64,000 nucleotides of DNA from the NCBI RefSeq assembly GCF_003597395.2, contig NC_133770.1, positions 14,526,838 through 14,590,837 of the forward strand, in the 5' to 3' direction. Shown here one piece after another: positions 22,440 to 33,989 of the stretch (the stretch's first letter is position 1; every line of letters begins with the position of its first letter). This DNA is from Chelonoidis abingdonii (lineage: Eukaryota; Chordata; Testudines; Testudinidae). Under the pieces are notes generated by a model. That model was not told where the DNA came from and did no database searches. It worked only from the letters and a program-made list of their open reading frames with translations. The translations under genes and the position numbers were made by a program.

Positions 22440-23788
22440 AGTTGTAATATCTATCCCTGGCACTGTTGCCCCAACCATAGCTCTGGCTTTGTCTGGGAGT
22501 CCTATACACAAATCACTTCGACATAAATGTTAAAAATGAACAAAGATAGGTCTGAAATTGAAAGCGAGTTGAACGACTGCTGCTTCTGCATTCCTCTTGC
22601 TACTAGGAAAGAGAAAATTAAAGAGAGGAAACTGAGCTAGCACAGCAGAAACTGAAAGGAAACCACCTTTCACAGCTAACAGGAAGCCAAAATCAAATAG
22701 GAGTTAACTGGCCAGTGCCAGCACTGGCTGCAGTTGTGAGGTTGGGTTTAGGTTATTTTTTATTATATTAATTTCTTTCCCTTTGCCTCCAATAGTTTAA
22801 TGCAAAGAATTCCTGCCCCTTAACGCACATACAGTCGTGCTCAATCTACACTCGCCCCCTTATACATTTGAAAAATGTGAATTTAGGGTTTGTGTATGGT
22901 TCACAGGATGGACACCACTGAAGGTTTAAGCCAACTATTCCTCCACAAAGCATGCAATGGGTAGGGGAACTGCCCTCTAGCAGTAAGATGATAATCTAGC
23001 TATGTTAGCTATTTGCATGGCCCCCATTATCACTGTACCTGAGCACCTCACAATCTCTAATGGGTATATCCTCATAACTCCCCTGTGTGGCAGGGAAGTG
23101 CTGTTATCCCCATTGATGTACTAGCCAGTGGCCCACACTGCCTTCCAAAAGGCTTTCTCCCACGATAGACCCTCTGTCATTCAGGGAAATGCTTAAGTGA
23201 AACACACCCAGGTAATCCTGGCAAGTGACCCGCAACCACACACAACAAAAGGTGAAAACGCCCCAAGGTGACTGCCATTCTGCCTTTGGGGGGCAGCAGG
23301 GAATTTCTTCCCAATCCCACATACAGTGATCAGTTAGACCCTGAGCATGTGAGCAAGAACCAGCCAGCCAAGCACTTGAGAGAGAGAGAGGGAATGCTCA
23401 GTGCCACCTCAGAGCCCTGATCCTCCAGATTCAGCATCCCAGTTTCCAGCCAGGGCCATCTTTGATGCTTCAGAGGAAAGAGACCAAACCTCCTCCCCTC
23501 CCCAGAATTCATTGGGAGGAGGGAAGGGGGGAAATCCCTTTGTGCCCTGTGCAGGACACCAGCTGAAGCCCTGAAGCAAGAGCTTTAGCAACATAATACA
23601 GAAACCTGAAGGGACCCTTAGGGTTGCAGAGGCTTGGCACCTCCCACCCCCTTCACACCATCACAAGCAACCCAGTCACACAATGCCACTCATAAATATG
23701 TGCATTTCTCTCTTAAAACTAATGAAGTTGTTTGTCCTCCCCTCCTCCCGCCCCCATTGGGATGCTATGCCAGAACCTCATCCCTCCG
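22440..23788. other. Mostly unrecognised; MIR fragment at 23035-23120
   Basis: The fragment at 23035-23120 reads ATGGGTATATCCTCATAACT and GTGCTGTTATCCCCATTGAT, a minus-strand MIR scrap. A GA run lies at 23380-23393. The rest shows no recognised family. Confidence 0.5.
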
Positions 23789-24270
23789 AGGGTTAGAACC
23801 TTCTTCTCATTTCCAGCCTGAATTTGTTCATGGCCTGTTTATCCCCATTTGTTCTTGTACCAACAATGGTTCTGTCACTTAAATAGCTCTTCGCCCTCTC
23901 TGGTATTTACCCCCTGATGTATTTATAGAGAGTCATTGTATCTGCTCACAGCCTTCTTTTGGCTAGACTAAACAAGCCAAGCTCTTCCAGTCTCCTGTCA
24001 TGAGATACGCCTTCCATTCCCCTGGTCATCCTCGGAGCTCCTCTCTACACCTGTTCCAGTTTGAATTCACCTTTCTTGAACCTGCGTGACCAGAATTTTA
24101 CACAATTCCAGCTGAAGTCTCACCAGTGCCTTGTACAATGACATTAATACTTCTCTCTCTCTGCTGGACATGCCTCACCTGGTACATCCTAGGATCACAT
24201 TTGCCTTTTTCGCAGGTGCATCACATAAGTGACTCATAATCATCTTGTGATTGGCCCATGCACCCTCCTC
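23789..24270 (-). mobile_element. CR1-type LINE, 3' portion, minus strand
   Basis: Reverse-complement landmarks in order: GGTTAGAACCTTCTTCTCAT, CCCATTTGTTCTTGTACC, CTAAACAAGCCAAGCTCTTC, TGACCAGAATTTTACACAAT and CCAGCTGAAGTCTCACCAG. Same region of the LINE as 8437-9460 but a different subfamily. Confidence 0.85.
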
Positions 24271-24676
24271 TATGCTTCCAGCTGATGAGCCCCCACCTTA
24301 CAACAGAGATTCTTATTACTAGAGCCTAAATGCAGGGTTAGGCCAAGATTTTGTTCTTGGCTGTGACTCTAGTTCAGGGCTTTCTGAAATATACATATTC
24401 TTGGTGGGGCTTGGGGAAGGAGGTTTGAGGAATTCTATCAATGCTTTCACTATGAAAGAGAACAGTAAACTCACCCAACCCGAGATACCTCCAGCACTGC
24501 TGAAACCTTTCCTAGCCCATCACTCAGGAGTCAAGACGGGAACTGTAAGGGATGGGTCTTTTCCTAGGTTCCACCCACTTGTGATGCCAAAACCAGATTC
24601 CCCTAATAAGATGATCATCCCTCTTCTTGCTTGCCTGTTCTGATCATCACAGCAATAGTTAAGTGTTTACCTTTTA
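24271..24676. other. No recognised feature
   Basis: A plus-strand open frame of 80 codons (24401-24643) carries no recognisable domain. Confidence 0.45.
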
Positions 24677-24876
24677 ATTAGAAGGACAGGGTGGGTGAGG
24701 TAATATCTTTGATTGGACCACCTTCTGCTGGTGAAAGAGACAAGCTTTTGATCTTACACAGTGCTTTTCTTCAGGTCTGTGTAAGCTTGTCTCTTTCACC
24801 AACAGAAGTTGGTCCAATCAAAGATATTACCCCACCCATCTGGTCCCTCTAATGTCATGGGACCAACACACCTAAA
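24677..24876. mobile_element. Inverted, palindromic Penelope-like terminal repeat (candidate)
   Basis: The arms 24677-24774 and 24775-24853 are near-perfect inverted copies: GGTAATATCTTTGATTGGAC against GTCCAATCAAAGATATTACC, and GTGAAAGAGACAAGCTT against AAGCTTGTCTCTTTCAC. On the minus strand the left arm contains CTGAAGA (24774-24768), the first half of a hammerhead-ribozyme core, while the GAAA half has become AAAA. Penelope-like elements are known for inverted terminal repeats with hammerhead motifs. The family assignment is inference. Confidence 0.6.
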
Positions 24877-25039
24877 ACAATTTAAATGGTCACTGTTTGG
24901 TTTCAGAGTTAGTGCACAAAGAAGATGAATGGAAGCAGTCCATGTCTCTCATTGCTATTGCTTCAGACTGTCTGCACACTCATGTAGATATCCCTGAATT
25001 GGTTTACACCTGAGTTGCATTTGGGAGGTTTCCTTCACA

Positions 25040-25305
25040 ATAATAAGGGCTAAAGACTTGCCCTGGCCTAGGACTCAGAAAGACTAAATTCTATTCCTAG
25101 GCTGCCACTAACTTGCTGTGTGACTGAGCGAGTCACTCCACCTTTCTGTGTGTCTGTTTCCCTTCCCACCGTTTGCCTGTTTAGACTGTAAGAGCTGCAG
25201 GACAGGAATTGTCTCTTAATATGCTTTTGTACAGCGCCTGGAACGAAAGGGCTCTGATCTTGACTGGGGCCTCAAGATGCAATGCGGGTGATACAAATAA
25301 TAATT
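25040..25305 (+). mobile_element. MIR-like CORE-SINE, plus strand, nearly full length
   Basis: It runs through GACTCAGAAAGACTAAATTC, GCTGTGTGACTGAGCGAGTC and TTGTACAGCGCCTGG to the tail GATACAAATAATAAT. This copy links the MIR-like body with the tail seen alone at 5735 and 51085. Confidence 0.85.
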
Positions 25306-26419
25306 TGTGGGGATTATCCATAGCTGTAGAGTTTCCACCACTTTCCTCCCCTGTTTTGCTCTTCTACTTTGCCTTGGTCTGATTGTTTGAATATTAGATA
25401 TTATTATCACAGAGAAACTCAAGGCAAGTCCTTCACAAAATGTTTTTTAGCTGAGCAGCCTTCCAGGCTGCTGGAGAAACCCCAGCAAATTCTTCAGCGC
25501 CCATTCCCCAAGCTGCACCTCAGAAAGGACCCAAAGTGTTTTAACTCATATCACTGTAAACATTCCTGCAGCAAAGGCCTTGACTATCAGAAGAAGCCAA
25601 AGCATATTAGACTATTGACATATGGAAACTAGTCACCTCATTTCTGTGTGACTTTCCTCCTGCCCAGGTCTGATCAGTCCAGCCAGCCACGTGGGCTTTA
25701 TTTTGTTTTTTTATGGGATCAGCAGCAGTGAAATGGTTAGTGCTCTTGGCACCGGTGGTCGTAATCAGACTTCCAAGTGAAAACCCATGAAGATGAATGG
25801 GAGAGAACGCCCTCTTCTGCGGGTGTTATTGTTGCCGTCTGCCTGGCTGCAGACTCAAAGGCAGCAGTTTAGTTTGGCAGGGCAGGCTTTGCAACCAGAA
25901 AGGCTAGAAACTGTATTTTGATAAATAAAATGAAAGTTTGGTTTCTGCAGAATATTTTTGAGGGGGCGCGGAATATATAGAAGATTATAATTCGGAGTTG
26001 ATTTTCTGAACACCTCAGCTGGAACTGTAGGTGTTCACTAGCTCTTAAAATCCAGCCTCCAGGACCCAGTCTGGCTCTCTGAAGTAGATGGGGAATATTG
26101 GCATGTTATCTTTTCCAGAATCTGTAAGGTGCTTGGGTCCTTTGGGAATGTGTGTGGAAATGGATGGACTTCAATGGGAACAGGCCGTGAATACCTGGAA
26201 TTCCTGGGGGTTCCTCTGAGGTCAGTTATGCTAGGTTATGTAATGAATGCATCATGCAGCTACCATGACAATAACATACCCTGAACAGAGAACTGCAAAA
26301 CAAACCATTTCCTATAACCCCCCACTCTTCAGCTTTCTAGGCTGCAGCAATGCAGCAAACAGGTGATAATTCATCTCAGCAACATATATGCTCTTCTTTT
26401 CAGTTGTAGCTAGCAAGGA
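25306..26419. other. Mostly unrecognised; diverged fold-back near 25995-26060
   Basis: At 25995-26060 ATTTTCTGAACACCTCAGC and AGGTGTTCACTAGCTC form a weak hairpin of the GGTGCTGAGCA family. I recognise nothing else. Confidence 0.45.
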
Positions 26420-26645
26420 AGGATGGTCCAAGCTTGAGTGACCCAGGTTCAATTCCCTCCTCTGCCATAGATTGTCCGTATGAAACTCAGTATAGTCTCT
26501 GTGCCTCAGTTTCCCAACTGTAATATGGGATAATAGCACTTCCCTACCACACAGGGCGTTGGGAGGATAAATACACTGAAGACTGTTAGGTGCTCAGACA
26601 CTACAGTAAGGGGGCCATGTAAGTGCCCAAGATAGATCAATACTC
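26420..26645 (+). mobile_element. MIR-like CORE-SINE, plus strand
   Basis: It reads GACCCAGGTTCAATTCCCTC, GTGCCTCAGTTTCCCAACTG and AATATGGGATAATAGCACTT, then ACACAGGGCGTTGGGAGG. GGTTCAATTCC is the B-box-like part of the tRNA-derived head. Confidence 0.85.
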
Positions 26646-27423
26646 TCCCACAACAAGGTTATTATCAGCTGCATGCATGCAGCCTGATCATGCTAGGCTT
26701 TTGGTTCCTGTTAAGAGCTGAGTTTTCTCACTAGGGGCTCACAGGCTCAACACCTAGCAAGATCAGGTCTGAAACAGAGTTTCCACTCCATATTGCTGAC
26801 CTTGGGCATTCAAAAATCGCAAGTTGGATCCCCAGAAAACTCATGAGATTTTTTTTAAAATACTGCAGTTTGAGTTCTTTTAATGTGCATTCTGGTTTCT
26901 AAGCAGTTAGCAGTAGTCTTTACTATGGGACCTAGAAAATATATTTAAAAAATAATTAAAGCTGAGCTTCCTCTGTAGTCACTCAATTCCAGCAACCAGG
27001 GGTTTATGAAAAGCACAAAATATGGTGAGACTCTCCATCAAATCACAAGAGATGGAATGCTGGGATGTGTGTCTGCAGAAATTAAATAGTTTCCTCATAA
27101 CCATATGTTATGTAAATGCCTTGGCAGCCCAATAAGCATGAGAATAAAAAGAAATCACATGACCATTCTATTTAGCCTTTGGGAATAAGATGTGAACTGG
27201 TTCTGCAAGTTTATGACAGCCCAGCCTCCAATACAAAAGGGAAGAGAAACTGGAATGAAAAGAAATCCACTCATAACTAATCCTTATCTAAACATGCTAT
27301 TTGACAATATTCATGCTTAGGGCGTGACGCCTGGTTTTCCCTTTTCATTTCAGAATGTTAGTGGCTCTAGCCAAAGACAATTAAAACAATTTTCACAGCG
27401 TTTTGCACCCAGCCATCAAACAA
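26646..27423. other. No firmly recognised feature
   Basis: The segment 26815-26925, with AACTCATGAGATTTTTTTT, may be an old interspersed repeat but I cannot classify it. Confidence 0.4.
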
Positions 27424-27692
27424 GGCCGGGTCAACATGTGACAGTTGTCCTGGTGTAACCTTAGATGTGAATTTAAATCCATATAGCAAGCTCTCATGTG
27501 GACTCATTGATTTTAGCAAGAGTGGCTTTTTTCAGTTTAGCTGAAGTCAAACAGGCTCAAGTTAAATCAAAATAAGCTGCTATTAAACCACATTACTTGT
27601 GTCCACATAGGAGTTTGCATCAGTTTCACTATATTGATTTAAAAACAGATTTAAGTTAAATGAGTGCAACTTTACTGTGTGGACAAGACCTT
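27424..27692. mobile_element. Palindromic TIR element, GTGTAGACAAG-type
   Basis: The left half has GGTCAACATGTGACAGTTG and ATGTGGACTCATTG. The right half has TTGCATCAGTTTCACTATAT, GAGTGCAACTTTACTGTGTG and GACAAGACCTTA. Arms pair imperfectly around a centre near 27560. Related elements lie at 39638 and, by window truncation, 63874. Confidence 0.65.
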
Positions 27693-27959
27693 AGAAATGG
27701 AAAGACAGACCCTCAGCTCGTGTAAATTGGCCAGTTTATGCCAGCGGAGTAACTAGCCCCATTCCAACTTGAGCTGTCATAACAGCCGAAAGGAAATCAC
27801 ATGTGGTGAGACCTCATTGGGCAATCCTTCCAAAGCACTCTCAGGTTGATAAGTAAATATATTGGCTGGCTGTGCATGACGAATACACTCTTCCAGTATA
27901 CAAAGCCAGACAACAGGGCTAGCTGGTGACTAAAGTCTATGTGGACTTACAGTTAAAGC

Positions 27960-28060
27960 CCACAGCTATGATTCAGGAGATCTCAGTTCTAGGTTCATCT
28001 CTGTCACAAGCTTCCTGAGTGATCTTGCTCAGGTCACTGTGGTATTATTCACAAACATGA
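27960..28060 (+). mobile_element. MIR-like fragment, plus strand
   Basis: It contains GATCTCAGTTCTAGGTTCAT and TGAGTGATCTTGCTCAGGTC, the central part of a MIR body. Confidence 0.6.
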
Positions 28061-28143
28061 GATGCTTAGGAAATAAATTCTGAAAGATCTCATTTATACT
28101 GAGAAGGTTAGGCCAAAGTTATTAAATGTTTGACTAAGAAAAT

Positions 28144-28163
28144 CACACACACACACACACACA
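28144..28163. repeat. (CA)n microsatellite
   Basis: Ten CA units, directly upstream of the solo LTR at 28169. Confidence 0.95.
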
Positions 28164-28168
28164 ATGCC

Positions 28169-28849
28169 TGTAGCAGGGTGGTTACCCACTCCTGCCCTGC
28201 AGGGCTTGAAACAGCCCAGGAAAGTGCTGGGACTGGGTAAGAAGCCTGGGCTGATTGGAGGAAAGTAGGCTCAGCTGGGGCCAAGCCCCAATCAGGCCCA
28301 GCTGGCCCCTGTAAAAGGCTGTGAGCCAGAGGCCCAGGCAGTCTCCCTCTGCCTGTAGAGGGAGAAAGGCCTGGTTGCAAAGTGCCAAGCAGGGAACCTA
28401 GAGTGGAGCAGGGCTGGGGAAAGGCCAAGGGAGCTGGGGAGCTCTGGCCTAGGAAAGCTCCAGGCTGCAGGCCTGGTAAGGCCTATTGGATACTGGGTTG
28501 CAGGGGGCAACCCATGGGTAGGCAGAGGCAGCAGGTCTGAAGCCCCTTTGCTTATGATGAGTGGCTTACACTGCTGCCCCACTGAGTGGGGGGCTGGCAG
28601 TAGCCTAACCCTGAGGTGAAGTGGGGATAGTGGGTGGGGGTTCCCCTGGGAGGGGGAGACCCTGAGGCTGTGAGGGGTCACTGCCAGAGGGGCAGCACCC
28701 CAGGTAAAAAGGGCACTGGGTCCTGGGAGGGACATGGGCCAGCGGTAAGGTGGATCACTGGCCTACAGAGGGCGCTCCAGATGCTAGAAGAACTAATTCC
28801 CAAGGACAACCAGCAGGAGGTGCCACAGGGGTGAGTCTGCAGTGCTACA
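28169..28849 (+). mobile_element. Solo LTR candidate, 681 bp
   Basis: The ends are TGTAGCA and TGCTACA, a 7-base inverted repeat with the retroviral TG...CA signature. Flanks are ATGCC and ATGCT, a 5-bp TSD with one mismatch. The body is GC-rich. Open frames in it are not retroviral. No internal region or second LTR adjoins it, so it looks like the product of LTR-LTR recombination. Orientation is provisional. Confidence 0.7.
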
Positions 28850-28965
28850 ATGCTATACAAGTACAAAACAGACACACTCCCTGCTCCTGTGGGAATTAAT
28901 AGTCTTGGTCATGTCCCAGTCATCTCCTTTCTTGGCCTCCTCCTCTCTGGGCTCTCCGGTACCCA

Positions 28966-28968
<3 letters not shown>

Positions 28969-29003
<35 letters not shown>
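28969..29003. repeat. (CT)n microsatellite
   Basis: About 16 CT units. Frames across it give SLSLSL or RERERE peptides that are artefacts of the repeat. Confidence 0.95.
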
Positions 29004-29005
<2 letters not shown>

Positions 29006-29596
29006 AGCCACACAAAATGCTGCTGCTAATGCATCTTTCTTGCCCATCAATCCAACCACATCACCTCTCTCTTTGTCTCCCTCCACTTGCTCCTCCTTCT
29101 CCACTGCAACAAATCAAAATTTCTTGTCTTCATAGTCAATAACTTGCCTACTTCACTCCCCTGCAGCCCCATCTAATGTAGGCTCTTGTCCTGTTGCCTC
29201 TTCCACCCCAGACGTCCCTTTCCGCTATGCTGAAGAAGAGACCCATTTGTCCACTTTGCCCATTGATCTTGTTTTCCGCACTGCCCTCCTGCATGGGGCA
29301 GTAACAGAGAATCAAACCCATCATGTGCTGTAAGAAGATGAACTGGAAGGGCTAAACCCAGGCCAAGCTATGGGCAGTTGGAATTCAAACACAGCTCCAT
29401 ATTTCATGGCTGGCTTCATCTCTGTGCTGGGTCAAACCAACACTCTGGACCCGAACGTCCTCAGAGTTTGTGGGTGTGCTTGTCTCGGAGAGGGGAGGTT
29501 TCGGGTCACACATGACTGAGTGGTTGCATTTCAGCTGTTGAATTGCACCTCTTCTCCATCTGCTCAATACCTCCCTCTCAGAGTAACCCACCCTGT
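29004..29596. other. No recognised feature
   Basis: I recognise no gene or repeat family here. Confidence 0.45.
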
Positions 29597-29690
29597 ACTA
29601 CCTGTGCCTGATTCTTCTTTCACACTGGTGTAAATCAGGAGTAACATGACTGAAACCAGTGAAATTACACCAGTGTAGAACTATTAGTGA
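29597..29690. repeat. Fold-back repeat, TTACACCAGTGTAA family
   Basis: CACACTGGTGTAAATCAGG on the left pairs with TGAAATTACACCAGTGTAG on the right, with a short central loop. Confidence 0.75.
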
Positions 29691-29990
29691 GCAGGGAATT
29701 GGGGTCTTTGTGTCTGATTTGCTGTTGCCCTGCACATTGTGTCTCCACTTCCACCAATGTAAAGGAAGTGTAAAAGGCTCCCACTGTGATCTCGGTTTGC
29801 ACGGGTGTAAATGATGGCACAACGTACAGGGCTGTGGTGATTGGGGCCCATGGTGCCTGACCTGTTTGATTAGAGCCTCTACAAGGGGTGTACTGAATGA
29901 CTAACTGTAGCTTTCAGCTGAATACCAAGTAACTGGAAATGGCATTCAGCCAAAGCTAAGCTATGGACCGAATAACAAATGATGGCAGGG

Positions 29991-30203
29991 ATTCAGAGAA
30001 TCACAAAACTAGAAGGGACCTCGAGAGGTCATCTAGCCCAGTCCCCTGCACTCATGGCAGAACTGAGTATTATCTAGACCATCCCTGATAGGCGTTGGTC
30101 TAACCTGCTCTTAACAATCTCCAATGATGGCGATTCCACAACCTCCCTAGGGAATTTATTCCAGTGCTAAATCACCCTGACAGTTAGGAAGTTTTTCTGT
30201 ATC
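29991..30203 (-). mobile_element. CR1 LINE 3' end, minus strand
   Basis: It reads CAAAACTAGAAGGGACCTCG, AGAGGTCATCTAGCCCAGTC, TGGCGATTCCACAACCTCCC and CAGTTAGGAAGTTTTTC, a standard reverse-complement CR1 terminus of about 210 bases. Confidence 0.9.
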
Positions 30204-30689
30204 TGATCATTTCTTGGAGCAGGATGTTAGTAATACAACCAATATTTCTTGACAGCTGACTGCAAATTACCAAAACAGAACACAGGAACTTTTCCCTTTC
30301 TATTTTGTTTTGAACTTGTTCTTATTCTCATTGTAAAACAGCATTACAGTTAGAACTTCTGCCTCCCTTTGAACATGTGTAACAAGGAGCAGGGGCTCCG
30401 TCTTTAGGGCTAAAGTCTAGCAAGCACCATTGCTACCCCCAGCTCTTTCTGGGAATCCATGTTTCAAAATTCAAGTTAAGCCCAGAAAAATCAGATGTTC
30501 TTTGAAGAGTCCCTGCGTCTCCAGTTGCTAAGTACGGTGAGCTGCTTCCACTACTGCCATAAGCTGGCACAGTTCCACTGCATGCTGCCCTTTGTGCCAC
30601 TTGCCACCTAGCCCAGTGACTTGAATTTTCACTGTGGCTGTCATCCAGCTCATCCATAAAAGACCATCAGCTAGTAAAACTGTGCCTCA

Positions 30690-31830
30690 GTGGCTCACAA
30701 GCAAGGATGCCAAATTCAGGATGAACTGCTGCGAAATAGGGTAGATACACCCCAAGACTGGTGGCTAATCCCCCCATAGGATTTACCAAACCAGCAACAA
30801 ATGTTAACTTCTGTTTCACCACACTGGCTAACAAGAAGAAATAAAGGCAGTTTTCTCAGGCATTCCGGTTCTTATTTCACCACCAAAGCACTGGATTCAG
30901 AGATGAATGGTTCTTTACAACCAGACTAATCAAATAATAGGTTCTTCTGATCCCAAAAGACCAGCCACACATCCAGGTAAATATATAACTTAGATTTTAC
31001 CCACCATTCATGCTGATGCCAATCCTTTAGTATCTAAAATCTAAAGGTTTATTTATAACAAGAAAGAAAAGTGAGAGTTAAAATTGGTTAAAGGAATCAA
31101 ATACATACAGTAATGGCAAAGTTCTTCGTTCAGGCTTGTAGCAATGATGGAATAAACTGCTGGCTTAAATAGTCTCTGCTTCCAAACCATTGGAAGGTCC
31201 TCAATTCCTTGGTGAGAATGCTCCCATTCGTATAAGTTCATAGTCCAGAGACTTGGGCAAGAAAGAGCCTGGACCATACAAAAAACAAAATAGAGTGGTT
31301 TCCAGGGCCTTTTATATCCTCTGCCAAGTGGAAGGAAACCATTGTTCTTACTGTGGAAAATGACAGCAACAAGATGGAGTTTGGAGTCACATGGGCAAGT
31401 CACATGTCCATGCCCAATTTCACTCAGTCATTGCAGGAAGCCATTACCTACACTCCAGACAACATGTTTATAAGATGGTCTGCTCGGTGTTGTTGGGTGT
31501 CTCCCATGGTCCATTGTCAACTAAGTGTTTCTTGACAAGCCACTTAATTTGAATAGCCCTCCAAGATGTGCTGGATAGCTCCCTTGTGGGAGGTACCTCC
31601 GGAGCAAACATTTGAAATCCAGGTATACAGCCAGTACTTATAACTTCAAATACCAATATGATACATGCATACAGATAGCATAATCATAACCAGCAAATCA
31701 TAACCTTTTTATAGACACCTTGGCTGACAACCTTTGGAACAAGATTTGTTGCAAATATATAACAGTGGTTGCAACAATGATCTATATGGTCATCTTTTAA
31801 TCAGGTAACATCACAACTAGTCATCCACAA
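30690..31830 (-). mobile_element. Long interspersed repeat of unresolved class, minus orientation likely
   Basis: I recognise this as an interspersed turtle repeat from its text (CTAAAATCTAAAGGTTTATT, CATACAGTAATGGCAAAGTT, TAGCATAATCATAACCAGC) but cannot define its ends. On the minus strand it contains AATAAACC near 31050 and a preceding AT-rich stretch, as in an LTR with a polyadenylation signal. No protein domain is visible. Boundaries are approximate. Confidence 0.45.
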
Positions 31831-31997
31831 CCCCCATTGGAAAAGCAAAGGCAGCACCTGAGCGCCTACATTTACCGGGTTACCTCTCCCTGAGCACCTC
31901 CAGTGACACAAAGCACTATCCAGGAATTTCCCCAGCGTAGGGGGAATCCCAAAGTGCTGCAAAGCTGGCACAGCAATTCTGCACCATACATCAAGCT

Positions 31998-32297
31998 GGC
32001 ATCAAGAGCTGGCCAAAAAATAGGATGCTTTTCCACAGGATATTTTAACAAAAATGAAAACAACTTCAATTTCAGCTGAATTTTTCATTTTTTTTTTAAT
32101 TTTTCAGTGGAAATTTGAATACCAATACATTTTGGTTGAAAACTAATGTATTTTGGCTTCCACGAGTTAAGTTTTTCAATGAAAAAGCAGTTTTCAGTGG
32201 AAAGTAGACACCTGACATGAAAACTTTTTTGCTTAGTTGAAAAATCAGTTTTCCATCGAAAAGCAATTTCCATGGAAAATTTTCCACCTGCCCTACT
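31998..32297. repeat. AT-rich element, AGAGCTGGTC family, copy 4
   Basis: It begins AGAGCTGGCCAAAAAATAGG and ends TTTTCCACCTGCCCTACT, so the ends are recognisable but eroded. The interior alternates GAAAATTT and TTTTCAGTGGAAA words on both strands. Confidence 0.65.
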
Positions 32298-32575
32298 CAG
32301 AGGCCTTGTCTACACTTAAAAGGGTTTGCTGGTATATACAGTGATAGCAATTCCCACAGTCTCCCTAGTGGAGATACAGATTAAACTGGCAGAAAGCGTG
32401 TTTGATGATGTAGCTTAAACCAGTTGCCCAAATAGAATAAGCTGTACTGGCACAAGGACTTTGCTGCTGCTATAACTGCACCTACACTAGGTGACACAGT
32501 TGCTCCTACACTCGGTGGCACAGCTATGGTGGTTAGGAGCTATGCTGGCAAAACTTTTAAATGTACAGCAAGCTG
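32298..32575. mobile_element. Palindromic TIR element, CCTTGTCTACAC type
   Basis: It starts AGGCCTTGTCTACACTTAAA and contains CACTAGGTGACACAG / CACTCGGTGGCACAG direct units and a fading right arm (GCAAAACTTTTAAATG). It is non-autonomous without coding capacity. Confidence 0.55.
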
Positions 32576-32788
32576 TGACCCTCAATTTCAGAGGTGTGGT
32601 GGAGAAAAGGGGGCATGGCTTGAACATTACTGCTCTCTGGCCATTCGCACCTGCCTGAATGGGAGCTAGATGGTTGGGTGCAAGTTAGGTTAGCCCTAGA
32701 GTTGCTCTAACTTGTTTCAGGGGCCGAATAAGCCTCTGGCCAGCCTCAGAATAGGGGAGGGCAAAGGTGATGTAAACTCTTACACTGG

Positions 32789-33989
32789 TGTAACCCTTCT
32801 GCCCCTCTGAGTTGGCAGCAACAAGGGCTGTGTTCAGTATCCAGGGGTTTCGTTTCAATAACACAATGCCAAACCAGCTCGAGCCCCCACCCAGTGACCT
32901 GGGAAAATCTTACACACACCCCTGGGTGCCTTGAAGAGGCAATTCTTCCCCTCTCACAAGCACAGAGTCTTGGTGTAGAGAAAAGGTTTAATTACATGAG
33001 ATAAACAACAAGCATTAAATTGGGAAAACACCTTAACTAGAGTTCATAGACCAAACCATGAGCAAAGACCCACCCCACGAAATTGGGCCGTGTCCTTTTC
33101 TCTGGGATCTTGAGTCCAGCAACCCCCAAATCACCCACAGTCCTAAAAGTCCCACAATCCAAAAGTCTCTGTCCTGGGTCAGTGCAGCCCCAAAGTTCGA
33201 GAGTCTATTTGCAGACGTCCCTCCCCCCAGCCTGGGTAGAAGAGGGCACCTTACGTGGTCCGGGGCCAACTGCCCTGCCTCTCCGTGGGGTTCTGCTCCA
33301 CCTTCTCCACGAACTGTTCTGCTTTACCAGCCACTCCGCTCTACTCCTCCAGCCGTCCTCACAAACTGCTCCACTCCGCTCCACCAGCTGCTCTGCGCCA
33401 CCAGTTGTCCCGTGAGCTGCTCCAGCTGTCCCCGCAAACTACTCGGCTCCGCTCGCTCCGTGGGCCACTCCAGCTGTCCCCACAAACTGCTCCACGCCAC
33501 TCTGCCAGCTACTCTGCTCCGCAATATAGCTTCAGGCTCCCCCACCAGTTAGCACAGCACTCAGTACTCTCAGCTCAGTAATTCCAGCTCTTTAGTGATT
33601 TCAACTCTTAGTGATCTCAGCTCATAGCAGGGGAGCCCCCAGTGCTAGTGCACCATTAGTTCAGCTCAGTAACCTGGATCTAGAGTCTTAAGGGAATAAA
33701 AAATCAACTCTGACATTCTACAGTGGAGAGAGGAGGGGGTAGAACTGGTGCTTCTGGCTCCACAAGGAGACTGCACCACCAAGCACAGATACCTGTCCCC
33801 AACCTCCCTCAATTCACTGGGTTTTGGAACCCCTGTCCCTTGTCTAGCAAGTACCACTGAGTCATTTCTGTCACAAAGCAGTCCCACAGCTCGGCAGCCT
33901 GGGATGGGGTAGGCGTGCCTATGCAAATACACTCTCTGCAATTCTTTCCCCCAGATGTCAGGGTAGAGCTCATCCTGACTCTACTTACA
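32789..33989 (+). mobile_element. Solo LTR candidate, 1.2 kb
   Basis: The ends TGTAA and TTACA are inverted, with TG...CA termini. CTGG flanks both sides (32785-32788, 33990-33993), consistent with a 4-bp duplication as in class I elements. The interior is CT- and Pro/Ser-codon-rich, giving long but spurious frames (33058-33552). No gag, pol or env lies alongside. Its right edge abuts the CR1 fragment that starts near 33994. Some uncertainty remains because TSD and TIR are both short. Confidence 0.6.

Noticed and set aside
28969..29003. An SR/RE-repeat protein
   Set aside because: The dipeptides come from a (CT)n microsatellite read in different frames.
33058..33552. A 164-codon Ser/Pro-rich open frame
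   Set aside because: It is entirely within the candidate LTR at 32789-33989 and is mirrored by open frames on the other strand.
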